Assembly (NCBI GenBank): GCA_022649055.1 | Contig: JALCNL010000003.1 | Coordinates: 1 to 56,305, forward strand | DNA from: Megasphaera sp. | GTDB lineage: Bacteria > Bacillota > Negativicutes > Veillonellales > Megasphaeraceae | Direction of reading: 5' to 3' | DNA length: 56,305 nucleotides | The notes under the pieces: generated by a model | Databases searched by the model: none | The model's input: only the letters and a program-made list of their open reading frames with translations | Told to the model about the DNA's origin: nothing | Position numbers and translations under genes: made by a program | Shown here: one piece after another, positions 35,839 to 43,931 of the stretch | Layout: the number at the start of each line of letters is the position of its first letter | Numbering within the stretch: position 1 is the stretch's first letter

Positions 35839-36654
35839 TCACGACAGTTCGATGACCTCCAAATCATCAGGAACATAGAGTCCCCCATCATAATACATGA
35901 TTCCCTCCGCCGTATATTGCGCCTTACGCCTTGCCAAGTCCGTATCTTCTGTATGATATAAAACCAAATTACCGCACTGCAAGGCCGCCGCCGTTTCACA
36001 AGCTTCTTTTACCGTACTATGATGTTTTTCATACGGCTTAAACCGTGTACGATCACGATACAGGCAAAAAGCTTCTGCTAGCAGCCAGTCACTATGCTCC
36101 GCATAGATACGTGAATGTTCGTTAAACGGTTCATCCCCCAGACAGGTGAGCTTCTTTCCGTCAGGTAGCTGTAAGCTATAGCCGAATTGTTTTGCCTTAG
36201 TAGATAAAATATCGAAAGCCTGTATATCCATTCCCAAAACAGAAAACCGTGTACCATTTTTTATTTCATGGATGTAGATTCCGTTATCAATTTTCGCTTT
36301 ATGTTTTCCCGTTAATGTCAAATCACAAATAACACGCAGCATATGCGCCACTTCATCATGGCAGTAGATGTGGAAGTCTCCCTCATAACTGCCTGTCAGC
36401 ATATACATGGCAATGCGGCGGATAACCCAGACAACTCCCAAAATATGATCGGTATGCCCATGCGTAACAAACAAATGATGCAGCCGCAGATACGCAACCT
36501 TGGCAGCCTTCAACTGCCTCAATATTCCGTTGCCCCCGCCGGCATCGGTAAGAAAGCAATCCCCCTCTGCATTCTGTATAACAAAACACGTGTTGTAGCA
36601 TTCTGTTACCATCGCACAACCGGTTCCCAGCATAATTAATCTTTCCTTAGACAT
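35839..36654 (-). CDS. Metallo-beta-lactamase-fold hydrolase
   Basis: A 271-residue cytosolic MBL-fold protein of the RNase Z-like branch. The metal motif is FVTHGHTDHILG (near residue 68-79), preceded by LTDAGGGNGILRQL and followed by the distant ligands in CLGDEPFNEHS and HHSTVKEAC. The substrate (RNA 3' end, phosphodiester or other) cannot be inferred. ATG at 36654 has AGGAGC upstream; an earlier start overlaps the preceding gene's tail region. It is the last gene of the pepA operon, 42 bp after the P-loop/Gls24 gene. Confidence 0.85.
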   Translation of the reverse strand: MSKERLIMLGTGCAMVTECYNTCFVIQNAEGDCFLTDAGGGNGILRQLKAAKVAYLRLHHLFVTHGHTDHILGVVWVIRRIAMYMLTGSYEGDFHIYCHDEVAHMLRVICDLTLTGKHKAKIDNGIYIHEIKNGTRFSVLGMDIQAFDILSTKAKQFGYSLQLPDGKKLTCLGDEPFNEHSRIYAEHSDWLLAEAFCLYRDRTRFKPYEKHHSTVKEACETAAALQCGNLVLYHTEDTDLARRKAQYTAEGIMYYDGGLYVPDDLEVIELS

Positions 36655-36696
36655 GTCCCGAAAGCTCCTCTTCCTGATTGTATTCTCTGTCAAACG

Positions 36697-37533
36697 CTAT
36701 GCTTTACTTAGCTCAATTCCATGAATCGTTATTCTTAAAACATCGACAGACATGCCGGTAGTATATTCAACCTCATGTTGAATCGCGTCCTTGACCTGAT
36801 GCATTAAGGCTCTAACATTTTCGCCGTACAAAATCGTGACGGACAGCGTGACATCAATGCCGCTTCCTACATCTTGCGTGCTTTTTCCGACTTTCACCTT
36901 GTTTACCCCGGCAATGCCGTAAATATCGGTTAAGGTATGATGAATCAAACGCTGCAATACATCGTCCGTAAAAGTCAATTTTCCATAATAACTGAATACC
37001 GGACGTACGACAGAGCGTTCATACGTTTCTTCTGATTTTCTGCCGTTTTTTTTCTTAAAAAATGAGCGGATAGATCCCAGCAGATATCCTCTAAAATGAG
37101 ACTTTAATTCCATTGTCGGAACAGGAATTACATGTTTTCCTTCTCTGACGCGTATCGTATGAGCTTTGGATATTTCTTCAGCAGAGGAGATCTCTTCTAT
37201 GTGGATAAACGCTTTAGGTTCAGGAATCGCAAGCATTTCTGCAATCTTACGCACCATATGTGCGGAAGTCCCTAACACAAGAAGCTTCTCCGGTTGGATC
37301 GTTGCTAGTGCTTTCTGTACCTCGGCCGCCTGCGCTGCATCAGAGAAAATAGCGCGTCGTGTTGCCTTTAGCTGATTTGTTTCTTCCTTGGCTGAACGTC
37401 CGGCAACAATTTTATTCTGATAAATCAAGATTCCGTCATCAATGATGCAATCTATATCGTTGTCATGTGCTACAACCAGTGCATGATGGCTTTTACCCGT
37501 TCCAGCCGCGCCAATAAATCCTATAACTTTCAT
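36697..37533 (-). CDS. P-loop ATPase fused to an Asp23/Gls24 domain
   Basis: The N-terminus is a nucleotide-binding domain with Walker A GFIGAAGTGKSHHA (residues 5-18) and IDCIIDDGILIY. After about residue 180 comes a domain whose end (VGSGIDVTLSVTILYG, VKDAIQHEVEYTTGMSVDVLRITIHGI) fits the Asp23/Gls24 (alkaline shock) family, small proteins linked to envelope stress in Firmicutes. The two are rarely seen joined. Its stop region overlaps the pathway: the ATG at 37533 overlaps the PHP gene stop by four bases. Role unknown; perhaps an energy-dependent scaffold at the cell envelope (inference). Confidence 0.75.
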   Translation of the reverse strand: MKVIGFIGAAGTGKSHHALVVAHDNDIDCIIDDGILIYQNKIVAGRSAKEETNQLKATRRAIFSDAAQAAEVQKALATIQPEKLLVLGTSAHMVRKIAEMLAIPEPKAFIHIEEISSAEEISKAHTIRVREGKHVIPVPTMELKSHFRGYLLGSIRSFFKKKNGRKSEETYERSVVRPVFSYYGKLTFTDDVLQRLIHHTLTDIYGIAGVNKVKVGKSTQDVGSGIDVTLSVTILYGENVRALMHQVKDAIQHEVEYTTGMSVDVLRITIHGIELSKA

Positions 37534-38339
37534 TTTTTTCTCCTATATTCGAGTAATGTATGCAACCGTTCCGATGGAACATAAAATTGTCCCACTATTT
37601 CGGGGAATCTTCCCGGAACACCATGAAAATCAGAACCACCGCTAATAAGCCAATGCCGCTTTTCCGCAATTTCCATAAACTCGTTTTCTCGTCCTCGGTT
37701 CTTGGGATGAAAAACCTCAATACCATCAAATGCATAAGGTAACACAGCCTGCAGATTATGCTGAATCAGTCCCGGATGTGCGAGAATAGCCACCCCGCCA
37801 GCCTCATGTATGAGCTGAATACATTCCTCAATCGTACAGCGCTGATACGGTATATACGCCGGAGCGCCCCGATGCAGTACCTCTTGGAACACTTCTTTAA
37901 TAGTTGCAAAGTACCCCTTTTCAATAAGCATTCGTGCAATATGCGGCCGTCCCACCGCCACGCCCTGCTTGATCAATCCTTCGAGCGGAGTGCGGTCCAA
38001 CTTATATCCAAGCCCAGCTAATCTATCAACGATTTTCAGCGCTCGTTCCAATCTGCGCTGATGAAAAGTCTGGCAATATTCCCGTATCGCTTTATGATCC
38101 GTATGGATATAATACCCTAAAACATGAATATCTTCACCGTTATATTCCGTGCTGATCTCAATACCTCGTATAACGCCGACCGACGAAGAAAAAATACAAG
38201 AATGGGAATACGCCTCCACGGTATCATGATCAGTAATAGAAATTTCACCAAGCCGAGCAGTCTCCGCCATCGCTATGAGTTCTTCCGGCGTATACACTCC
38301 ATCTGAGCACGATGTGTGCATATGTAAATCAACATTCAT
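37530..38339 (-). CDS. PHP-domain phosphoesterase (RNase AM/YciV-like)
   Basis: A 269-residue metal-dependent phosphoesterase of the PHP family. The metal-binding segments DLHMHTSCSDGVYTPEEL (residues 4-21), SITDHDTVEA, ILAHPGLI and ISGGSDFHG are all present. Relatives degrade 3',5'-bisphosphate nucleotides or trim rRNA 5' ends; which of these applies is not shown. It overlaps pepA by four bases upstream and the P-loop/Gls24 gene by four bases downstream, so all three are translationally coupled. Confidence 0.9.
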   Translation of the reverse strand: MNVDLHMHTSCSDGVYTPEELIAMAETARLGEISITDHDTVEAYSHSCIFSSSVGVIRGIEISTEYNGEDIHVLGYYIHTDHKAIREYCQTFHQRRLERALKIVDRLAGLGYKLDRTPLEGLIKQGVAVGRPHIARMLIEKGYFATIKEVFQEVLHRGAPAYIPYQRCTIEECIQLIHEAGGVAILAHPGLIQHNLQAVLPYAFDGIEVFHPKNRGRENEFMEIAEKRHWLISGGSDFHGVPGRFPEIVGQFYVPSERLHTLLEYRRKK

Positions 38340-39787
38340 GGCTGCCCTCCTTTCAGAAGTTCCAATACCGTCTTGATTCCGACTCCCGTAGCACCAAAAA
38401 ATCCGGTTTCATCTTTTTGTTCACAGAAAGCGGTTCCGGCAATATCAATATGAGCCCAGGCAACTCCCGGACGAATAAACTGCTTAATAAACAATCCCGC
38501 CGTAATCGCCCCGGCGTTACGACCACCTGTATTTTTCAAATCTGCTACCTCACTATGCAGCAACGATTCGTATTCCCGATCTGCCGGCAGCTGCCATACC
38601 CGTTCATTCATGCGGGCAGCTCCCTCAAAAATATGATTGATCCACTGCTGATCATTTCCGATAACACCAGAACGGACCGTCCCCAGCGCCGTTACACAAG
38701 CGCCGGTCAAAGTCGCCAAGTCTATAACCTTCGTCGCACCCAGTTTCTGGGCATAGGTCACGCCATCAGCCAAAACAAGGCGGCCTTCGGCATCGGTATT
38801 TTTGATTTCCACCGTTTTGCCACTTAACATCGTAATAATATCATCCACATGGAACGACATGCCGGAGGGGATATTTTCAGCCATCGGCATGACCGCCATC
38901 ACATTGACAGGATATTTCAGCAACATCAATGCCCGAATAACACCTAACGCCGTGGCAGCTCCTGCCATATCGGACTTCATGAACTCCATATTTTCATGGT
39001 CTTTCAGCGATAATCCCCCGCTGTCATAGGTAATTCCCTTACCGACAACAGCCAATTTGTCCCGGCTTTCCGTATTACCGGTATATGTGACCGTTACCAT
39101 TTGAGGATTATTCATACTGCCTTTTCCCACAGCCAGAAGCCCGCCCATTTTCAACTTTTCCAGCTGCCATTTATTCAAGGTTTCTACCGTAATATTTTCG
39201 CTCTTGCACAACGCCGTGGCAATATCAGAAAATTTTCGGGGGGTTAGTTCATTCGGCGGCATATTGACGAGATCTCTCGCTGTTTTGATACCCTCATAAA
39301 TAGCGGTATACACATAACACATCATGTTCAGCTCTTTAACATCCTCTGCAGAAGTCACGAGATTGACCATAGGTACAAGATGAGATTTTGTGCTTTTCTT
39401 ATAATGATTAAACTCGTAATTGCGAAACAAAAGGCCGTCAATCAACGTCGGTATATCTGCCTCCAACGTATCCACCAAAACTGCCAACTCGGAAATGCCC
39501 TGCGCCATGGCAGTTGCCATTATTTTACGGGCAATACAGAAATCATCAGCCTGCCCATAAGGATACGGCTTTTTACCGATACCGACAAGAATATAATTCT
39601 TTACTTTTTCTTCATCAATCAGAGGAAACACGGACACAGACGGATACTCTAAAAGCTCCGGATGTCGGTCTACATATATGCGAAGCTTCTCGCTATCCTT
39701 TTTCGGAATTTGTGTCAACACCCGCATCCGGTTATCAACCCCGACGGCAACATTATCCAAGCTGCCACTGCCATTACAAGTAATCAT
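38336..39787 (-). CDS. pepA: Leucyl aminopeptidase (M17)
   Basis: Two-metal cytosolic exopeptidase that removes N-terminal residues, usually a hexamer. The catalytic stretch VGKGITYDSGGLSLK (near residue 247), MKSDMAGAA, and the hallmark NTDAEGRLVLADG near 333 hold the metal ligands and the catalytic Lys and Arg. Length 483 is normal. First gene of a four-gene operon with coupled downstream genes; GGAGGG before the ATG. Confidence 0.95.
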   Translation of the reverse strand: MITCNGSGSLDNVAVGVDNRMRVLTQIPKKDSEKLRIYVDRHPELLEYPSVSVFPLIDEEKVKNYILVGIGKKPYPYGQADDFCIARKIMATAMAQGISELAVLVDTLEADIPTLIDGLLFRNYEFNHYKKSTKSHLVPMVNLVTSAEDVKELNMMCYVYTAIYEGIKTARDLVNMPPNELTPRKFSDIATALCKSENITVETLNKWQLEKLKMGGLLAVGKGSMNNPQMVTVTYTGNTESRDKLAVVGKGITYDSGGLSLKDHENMEFMKSDMAGAATALGVIRALMLLKYPVNVMAVMPMAENIPSGMSFHVDDIITMLSGKTVEIKNTDAEGRLVLADGVTYAQKLGATKVIDLATLTGACVTALGTVRSGVIGNDQQWINHIFEGAARMNERVWQLPADREYESLLHSEVADLKNTGGRNAGAITAGLFIKQFIRPGVAWAHIDIAGTAFCEQKDETGFFGATGVGIKTVLELLKGGQP

Positions 39788-39824
39788 GTTTATCCCTCCA
39801 GCTAATCGCTATCTATATATGTTT

Positions 39825-39854
39825 ATTATACATTTTTCCTATAGATAAAATCAA
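39825..39854 (-). promoter_or_regulatory. pepA operon promoter
   Basis: Minus strand TTGATT (39849-39854), 18 bp, TATAAT (39825-39830), about 37 bp from the ATG. Confidence 0.75.
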
Positions 39855-39913
39855 TGAAGGAACTTGCATATTCGGTTGTTTACTGTATCTTCCTCTCTTT
39901 TCAGAAAATATAC

Positions 39914-39942
39914 TTGATTTTTTCAACAAAATAGTGTATTAT
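39914..39942 (+). promoter_or_regulatory. tRNA-Lys promoter
   Basis: TTGATT (39914-39919), 17 bp, TATTAT (39937-39942), 24 bp before the tRNA. Confidence 0.75.
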
Positions 39943-39965
39943 ATTTTTTGTGCTCATAAACATGT

Positions 39966-40041
39966 GGACCACTAGCTCAGCTGGTAGAGCACCTGACTCT
40001 TAATCAGGGTGTCCAGGGTTCGAGCCCCTGGTGGTCCACCA
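39966..40041 (+). tRNA. tRNA-Lys (anticodon CTT)
   Basis: Cloverleaf: acceptor GGACCAC/GTGGTCC, D-arm AGCTCAGCTGGTAGAGCA, anticodon stem CCTGA/TCAGG with loop CTCTTAA (anticodon CTT at 39999-40001), T-arm CAGGGTTCGAGCCCCTG, discriminator A and an encoded CCA. Confidence 0.97.
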
Positions 40042-40052
40042 TAAAAAGTATG

Positions 40053-40087
40053 ATAACCATGCCGTTTGCGCGGTATGGTTATTTTTG
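40053..40087 (+). terminator. Terminator after tRNA-Lys
   Basis: ATAACCAT pairs with ATGGTTAT, with an inner CCG/CGG, followed by TTTTTG; 12 bp downstream of the tRNA. Confidence 0.8.
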
Positions 40088-40170
40088 TTTTTAAGTAATA
40101 TTTCAATCTTTCTACCGCATTTTCTACCGCAATCAACAAAATTTTGCTTTTAGGTATATTTTGGTCATGC

Positions 40171-40202
40171 AAAAAAGAGGCCCTATTTTTTAAGTAGGAC
40201 CT
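40171..40202 (-). terminator. Terminator of the flavin reductase operon
   Basis: Minus strand AGGTCCTA pairs with TAGGGCCT (one wobble), then CTTTTTT. About 20 bp after the stop of the small gene. Confidence 0.75.
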
Positions 40203-40221
40203 ATTTTCTATATAATATTTA

Positions 40222-40452
40222 CTACGGATAAATGCCATGACTTCTTGCGTGTCTAATCTTTTGTTGTAATACTCGATCTAAAACCGGACGTTCTGTTTCA
40301 TCGACAACCGGTAATAATCCTTGTAAATCTTGCACACTTAGAATATCTACACCTTGTTCTAAGAACTTTAATATGTTTTTACACCAGAGTGTTTTATAAA
40401 GTGGAGGAAAAACAAAGCCCCACTTTTCAGCAGGGCCTAACAATATTTGCAT
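40222..40452 (-). CDS. Small protein of unknown function, coupled to the flavin reductase
   Basis: A 76-residue product (MQILLGPAEKWGFVFPPLYK at the start, PVLDRVLQQKIRHARSHG at the end) without membrane segment or known motif. Its ATG shares a base with the stop of the reductase gene (TGATG), so it is translated with it, and a terminator follows at once. A decayed second copy of the same gene lies at 41290-41465, which shows that this is a real gene rather than a chance frame. The second half, with TERPVLDRVLQQKIRH, is the best conserved between copies. Confidence 0.7.
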   Translation of the reverse strand: MQILLGPAEKWGFVFPPLYKTLWCKNILKFLEQGVDILSVQDLQGLLPVVDETERPVLDRVLQQKIRHARSHGIYP

Positions 40453-40997
40453 CAATATCTATTTATATGTTTAATAAACGCATCCACATATTGCTGTAAA
40501 AATTCCACAGTACCTTCTATAAAGGTGCCATCATCCTTTAACAGTGTATTTACCTTGCCTAAATAAACTTCCGGTTGCTGTAAAAGGGGTACATCTAGAA
40601 ACATAAGAGATTGCCTTAAGTGATGGTTTGCTCCAAATCCACCATATGCCCCCGGCGACACTGACATAACCGCTCCTGGTTTTTGTGCCCATTTATTTTG
40701 TCCTGTAGGGCGAGATGCCACATCCAATGCATTTTTTATGGCTGCTGGAATAGAACGATTATATTCTGGAGTAACAAATAAAAAAGCATCATATGTTTCA
40801 ATTTCGTTTCGGAAAGATACGTATTCTTCAGGTGGAACTGTTTCATCAAATTCTTCGTTATATAGCGGCAAATGACTTATATCAACTAAAAATCCTTCAT
40901 ACCCTTGTGGTAATAATGCGATAACTTGTTTAGCTAGAAGAAGACTATAAGCTTTTTTACGCAAACTTCCTACAATAACACCAATTCGTCTAGACAT
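40452..40997 (-). CDS. NADPH-dependent FMN reductase
   Basis: A 181-residue flavodoxin-fold oxidoreductase like ChrR/YieF, which reduces flavin, quinones or chromate. FMN-phosphate loop GVIVGSLRKKAYS (residues 4-16) and the flavin-ring segment TPEYNRSIPAAIKNALD (near 78-94) are clear. ATG at 40997 follows GAGAGGG. Coupled to the small gene downstream. Confidence 0.92.
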   Translation of the reverse strand: MSRRIGVIVGSLRKKAYSLLLAKQVIALLPQGYEGFLVDISHLPLYNEEFDETVPPEEYVSFRNEIETYDAFLFVTPEYNRSIPAAIKNALDVASRPTGQNKWAQKPGAVMSVSPGAYGGFGANHHLRQSLMFLDVPLLQQPEVYLGKVNTLLKDDGTFIEGTVEFLQQYVDAFIKHINRY

Positions 40998-41242
40998 ATT
41001 GCATTCCCTCTCTTTCAAATTCAAATCACTTAACAGTACATCCTTATATTTATATTCTATAACAAGATATTAAAGTTTATTATGAGCTCTATCACAAAAT
41101 GGTTAATTTTTATTTATTATAACATAATGGAGAAATACTTCTATAGAAAAACAATATTTTTTATAATTTGCTATGTATAACATAGGTTTTATTCCAAAAG
41201 AACAAAAACGAAGTGAAATTTAACAATTTTTGACAGTAATCT

Positions 41243-41269
41243 CTCCCCGTATCATGACGATACGGGGAG
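41243..41269. repeat. GC-rich inverted repeat
   Basis: CTCCCCGTATC pairs perfectly with GATACGGGGAG around a 5-base loop. It lies between the reductase gene's upstream region and the decayed small-gene copy; no T-run on either strand, so termination is uncertain. Confidence 0.6.
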
Positions 41270-41289
41270 TATTAACATAGTATTTACTA

Positions 41290-41465
41290 CTAATAAATAT
41301 TGCGACTTCTTGTATGTCTAATTTTTTGCTGTAATACGCGGTCTAAAACTGGATGTTCGCTTTCATCGGAAACCGGCAATAGTCCCTATATTCTTTTGAT
41401 ATAATCTGCAAAAAACTAACTTCTGAAAGCACTGTAGATAAGAGGAAAATCAAATATACTTTTCA
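41290..41465 (-). pseudogene. Decayed copy of the 40222-40452 small gene
   Basis: Reading leftwards, LLPVSDESEHPVLDRVLQQK and IRHTRSRNIY then TAG match the intact gene's end almost residue for residue. Upstream, in another frame, KSIFDFPLIYSAFR matches KWGFVFPPLYKTLW. The frame is broken by a stop and at least one shift, and no start or ribosome site is kept. It is thus a full-length but dead paralogue about 1 kb from the live one, most simply left by a tandem duplication. Confidence 0.8.
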
Positions 41466-41472
41466 ATACAAC

Positions 41473-41514
41473 AAAAAAACTTGATGAGAAAATAATAATC
41501 ATCTTCTCATCAAG
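41473..41514 (-). terminator. Terminator of the aldolase-MFS-dehydrogenase operon
   Basis: Minus strand CTTGATGAGAA pairs perfectly with TTCTCATCAAG around a 13-base loop, followed by seven T residues. About 100 bp after the dehydrogenase stop. Confidence 0.85.
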
Positions 41515-41611
41515 CAGGATAGTATTAAAAAAAATGAAACTAATTGAAAATAAATTTTTCTGATATTATTTCTCCCTGAATAGCCTATGTTTAAAGCAAT
41601 TTGATAAATTT

Positions 41612-42556
41612 TTACTGTAGTTTATTTCCTAAATTAGTCCATGTCGATTCTTTGTTTTTAAATCTAACAATTTCATCTACAGCCCCCGTTCCCATACGGA
41701 TAAGGGCATCGCTGGTATTGGCTCCGTTATGCGGCGTACCTACAAAGTTAAAAGATAAAAACAATGCATGATCTTTCGGTACGGGTTCTTCAACAAATGC
41801 ATCAATCGCTGCTCCAAAAATTTGTTTATTATCTAGTGCCGTTGCTAACGCTTCTTCATTTACAATCCCTCCACGAGAAGCGTTAATAAGAACCGCATTT
41901 GGTTTAAACATACTAAATTCTCTCGTATTTACCATATTCCGAGTTTGATCATTTAAAGGAACGGAAATCGAAATAACATCACACGTTTTATAAATATCTT
42001 CAAGATTTTCGGTGTAGTTAAACCCCATTTCTTCTGTTTTTTCCCGGCCTAAAAAAGGATCATATGCTAATACTTCCATATCAAATCCTGCCTGTAACCG
42101 TTTACCTACAATAGCACCTATATGTCCAATGCCAATAAGTCCTATCCTTTTACCGGAAATTTCATGACCGCTGAGAAACATTGGCTGATTTTTTTCCAAT
42201 CCTTTTATACAAGCTAAATGGCTGGCTGTAATCTTGCGTGCACAATCAAGAATAAGGCCAATAATAAGTTCAGCAACAGAGTTTGAATTTGCTGTCGGTG
42301 TATTGGTTACAACAATACCTTTCGATTTTGCATAGGAAATATCAATATTATCTACACCAACACCATGTTTAGCAATAATTTTCAACTTTGGCATATGATC
42401 TATAATTTCTGGAGTCATTTTATACGTACGAACAATTACAGCTTCTGCCTCCGCAAAATTTTTAATTTCCGGGTCATTCCAGGTTACAACTTCCAATCGT
42501 TTCTTGGCATAGGCCAAGGCATCTTTAGAAATTGGGTCAAAAATATAAGTCTTCAT
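41612..42556 (-). CDS. D-2-hydroxyacid dehydrogenase (phosphoglycerate dehydrogenase-like)
   Basis: NAD(P)-dependent enzyme reducing a 2-oxoacid or oxidising a D-2-hydroxyacid. The Rossmann motif is GLIGIGHIGAIVGKRL (near residue 142); catalytic Arg in LINASRGGIVNE, Glu in FVEEPVPKDH and His in TPHNGANT form the family triad. The 314 residues lack the C-terminal ACT domain of SerA, so serine biosynthesis is unlikely. Last gene of a three-gene operon with an MFS carrier (13 bp) and an HMGL aldolase, divergent from a LysR gene; a 2-oxoacid released by the aldolase is the natural substrate (inference). Confidence 0.92.
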   Translation of the reverse strand: MKTYIFDPISKDALAYAKKRLEVVTWNDPEIKNFAEAEAVIVRTYKMTPEIIDHMPKLKIIAKHGVGVDNIDISYAKSKGIVVTNTPTANSNSVAELIIGLILDCARKITASHLACIKGLEKNQPMFLSGHEISGKRIGLIGIGHIGAIVGKRLQAGFDMEVLAYDPFLGREKTEEMGFNYTENLEDIYKTCDVISISVPLNDQTRNMVNTREFSMFKPNAVLINASRGGIVNEEALATALDNKQIFGAAIDAFVEEPVPKDHALFLSFNFVGTPHNGANTSDALIRMGTGAVDEIVRFKNKESTWTNLGNKLQ

Positions 42557-42569
42557 GAACTATAGCCTC

Positions 42570-43919
42570 CTAGTTTTCATCTTCGAACTTAACTTGTTTC
42601 TGAATCGGTTCAATCATAGTAATTAACAATACAAATGTAATCAAAGAAATTATTGCTAAGAATACAAATACCGAATTCCAGCTAAAGGTATCCAATATAA
42701 CGCCAACTACAAAAGGCGCAAAAGCTCCTCCTAAAGAACCTGCTGTATTTACTATTGAAGCTGCAAATGGACATTTTTCTTTTGTAGTAATACCCATTGG
42801 ATAAGCTAAAAACATCGAATACCCTAAATTCAAAAATATACCCGCTACAAGCAATAGCAACCCCAGCGCAGTAGGATCAGCCGGTGCATATAATAAGGAG
42901 ATCATAAGAAATACCGTACTGGCTGCCGTAATAAGCATTGTTGGTTTACGGCGGCTTTGAAACAGTTTATCTGAAATAATACCGCCAAGTAAATTGCCAA
43001 TAACAGCTCCGACCCATGGCGCCGACGCTACAAGACCTACTTTAATAATAGAAAAATGCTTTACATGAACAAGATATGTAGGAATCCAAGTCATAATAGT
43101 ATAGGTAATCCCTACCAGGAAAAAATACCCAAGTGCATCTGCCCATATATTCCATGACCTAAGAACGTCTTTATTAGTGGCCAGTGGATTAATAACGCGA
43201 GTACGAATCAGCGCATCAAGCGCATGATTTTGTTTAGCAGGTTGTATACTGTTACTTTTTGTTTCTTTCTTAACAGAAACTGCGGAAGTATTAATATAGT
43301 CAATCTCTGCTGCATTAATAAATTTACTATTTTCTGGACTATTACTAACAAAAACATACCATAGCACCGCTAAAAAAATACCCGGAACCGCAAATACATA
43401 AAATACTTCACGCCAACCATATGTCATGATAATCCAAGCACAAAGGGGTGGCACAAATGCCGGAGCAAATTTGATAGACGCCATAAACACGCCGGTAGCA
43501 ATACCTTTCTCTTGTTGCGGAAACCATTTATTAATAGTAGAAAGACATCCAATATTGATTGGGCCTTCAGAAAAACCAAGCAAGGCTCTTGCCGCTTTTA
43601 AATGCGTTCCCGAATTTGCCAATCCCATAATTAACGTAGCTGCAGAAGTAAGAACAACTGCCAAAGAAAATAGTTTTTTAACACCATATTTTCCATATAA
43701 ATGTCCTGACGGGATTTGTACCACCGCATAAGTAATATAAAAAAAACTAGCCATAGCGCCTATATCTGTATTGGTTAGATTAAAAGATTCTTTCAAATAT
43801 GGCACAACCATCCCAATATTAGAACGATCTGCACCTGCAACCATGTAAATTAAAAATATTAACGCTAAAACGAGCCAGCGAACTTTTGTCTTTTTCATAT
43901 TCAAAGACTTTGCAATCAT
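42570..43919 (-). CDS. MFS transporter, anion:cation symporter type
   Basis: A 449-residue, 12-helix inner-membrane carrier. Start AGADRSNIGMVVPYLKESF and the MFS loop HLYGKYGVKKLF after helix 2 fit the ACS branch that takes up organic acids such as galactonate, glucarate or tartrate. A charged central loop lies at about residues 205-250. It lies between the aldolase (12 bp) and the dehydrogenase (13 bp), so it presumably imports the acid they break down. Confidence 0.92.
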   Translation of the reverse strand: MIAKSLNMKKTKVRWLVLALIFLIYMVAGADRSNIGMVVPYLKESFNLTNTDIGAMASFFYITYAVVQIPSGHLYGKYGVKKLFSLAVVLTSAATLIMGLANSGTHLKAARALLGFSEGPINIGCLSTINKWFPQQEKGIATGVFMASIKFAPAFVPPLCAWIIMTYGWREVFYVFAVPGIFLAVLWYVFVSNSPENSKFINAAEIDYINTSAVSVKKETKSNSIQPAKQNHALDALIRTRVINPLATNKDVLRSWNIWADALGYFFLVGITYTIMTWIPTYLVHVKHFSIIKVGLVASAPWVGAVIGNLLGGIISDKLFQSRRKPTMLITAASTVFLMISLLYAPADPTALGLLLLVAGIFLNLGYSMFLAYPMGITTKEKCPFAASIVNTAGSLGGAFAPFVVGVILDTFSWNSVFVFLAIISLITFVLLITMIEPIQKQVKFEDEN

Positions 43920-43931
43920 TATATATCCTCC

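Noticed and set aside
40090-40170. Possible integrase end or attachment site beside tRNA-Lys (repeat of TGCGGTAGAAA)
   Set aside because: No integrase motif, no second copy of the tRNA end in the window and ordinary terminators on both sides; not enough to claim an integration site.
39972-40238. An 88-codon minus-strand frame across tRNA-Lys
   Set aside because: Its end is the antisense of the tRNA (a common false protein), it contains a terminator and has no ribosome site.
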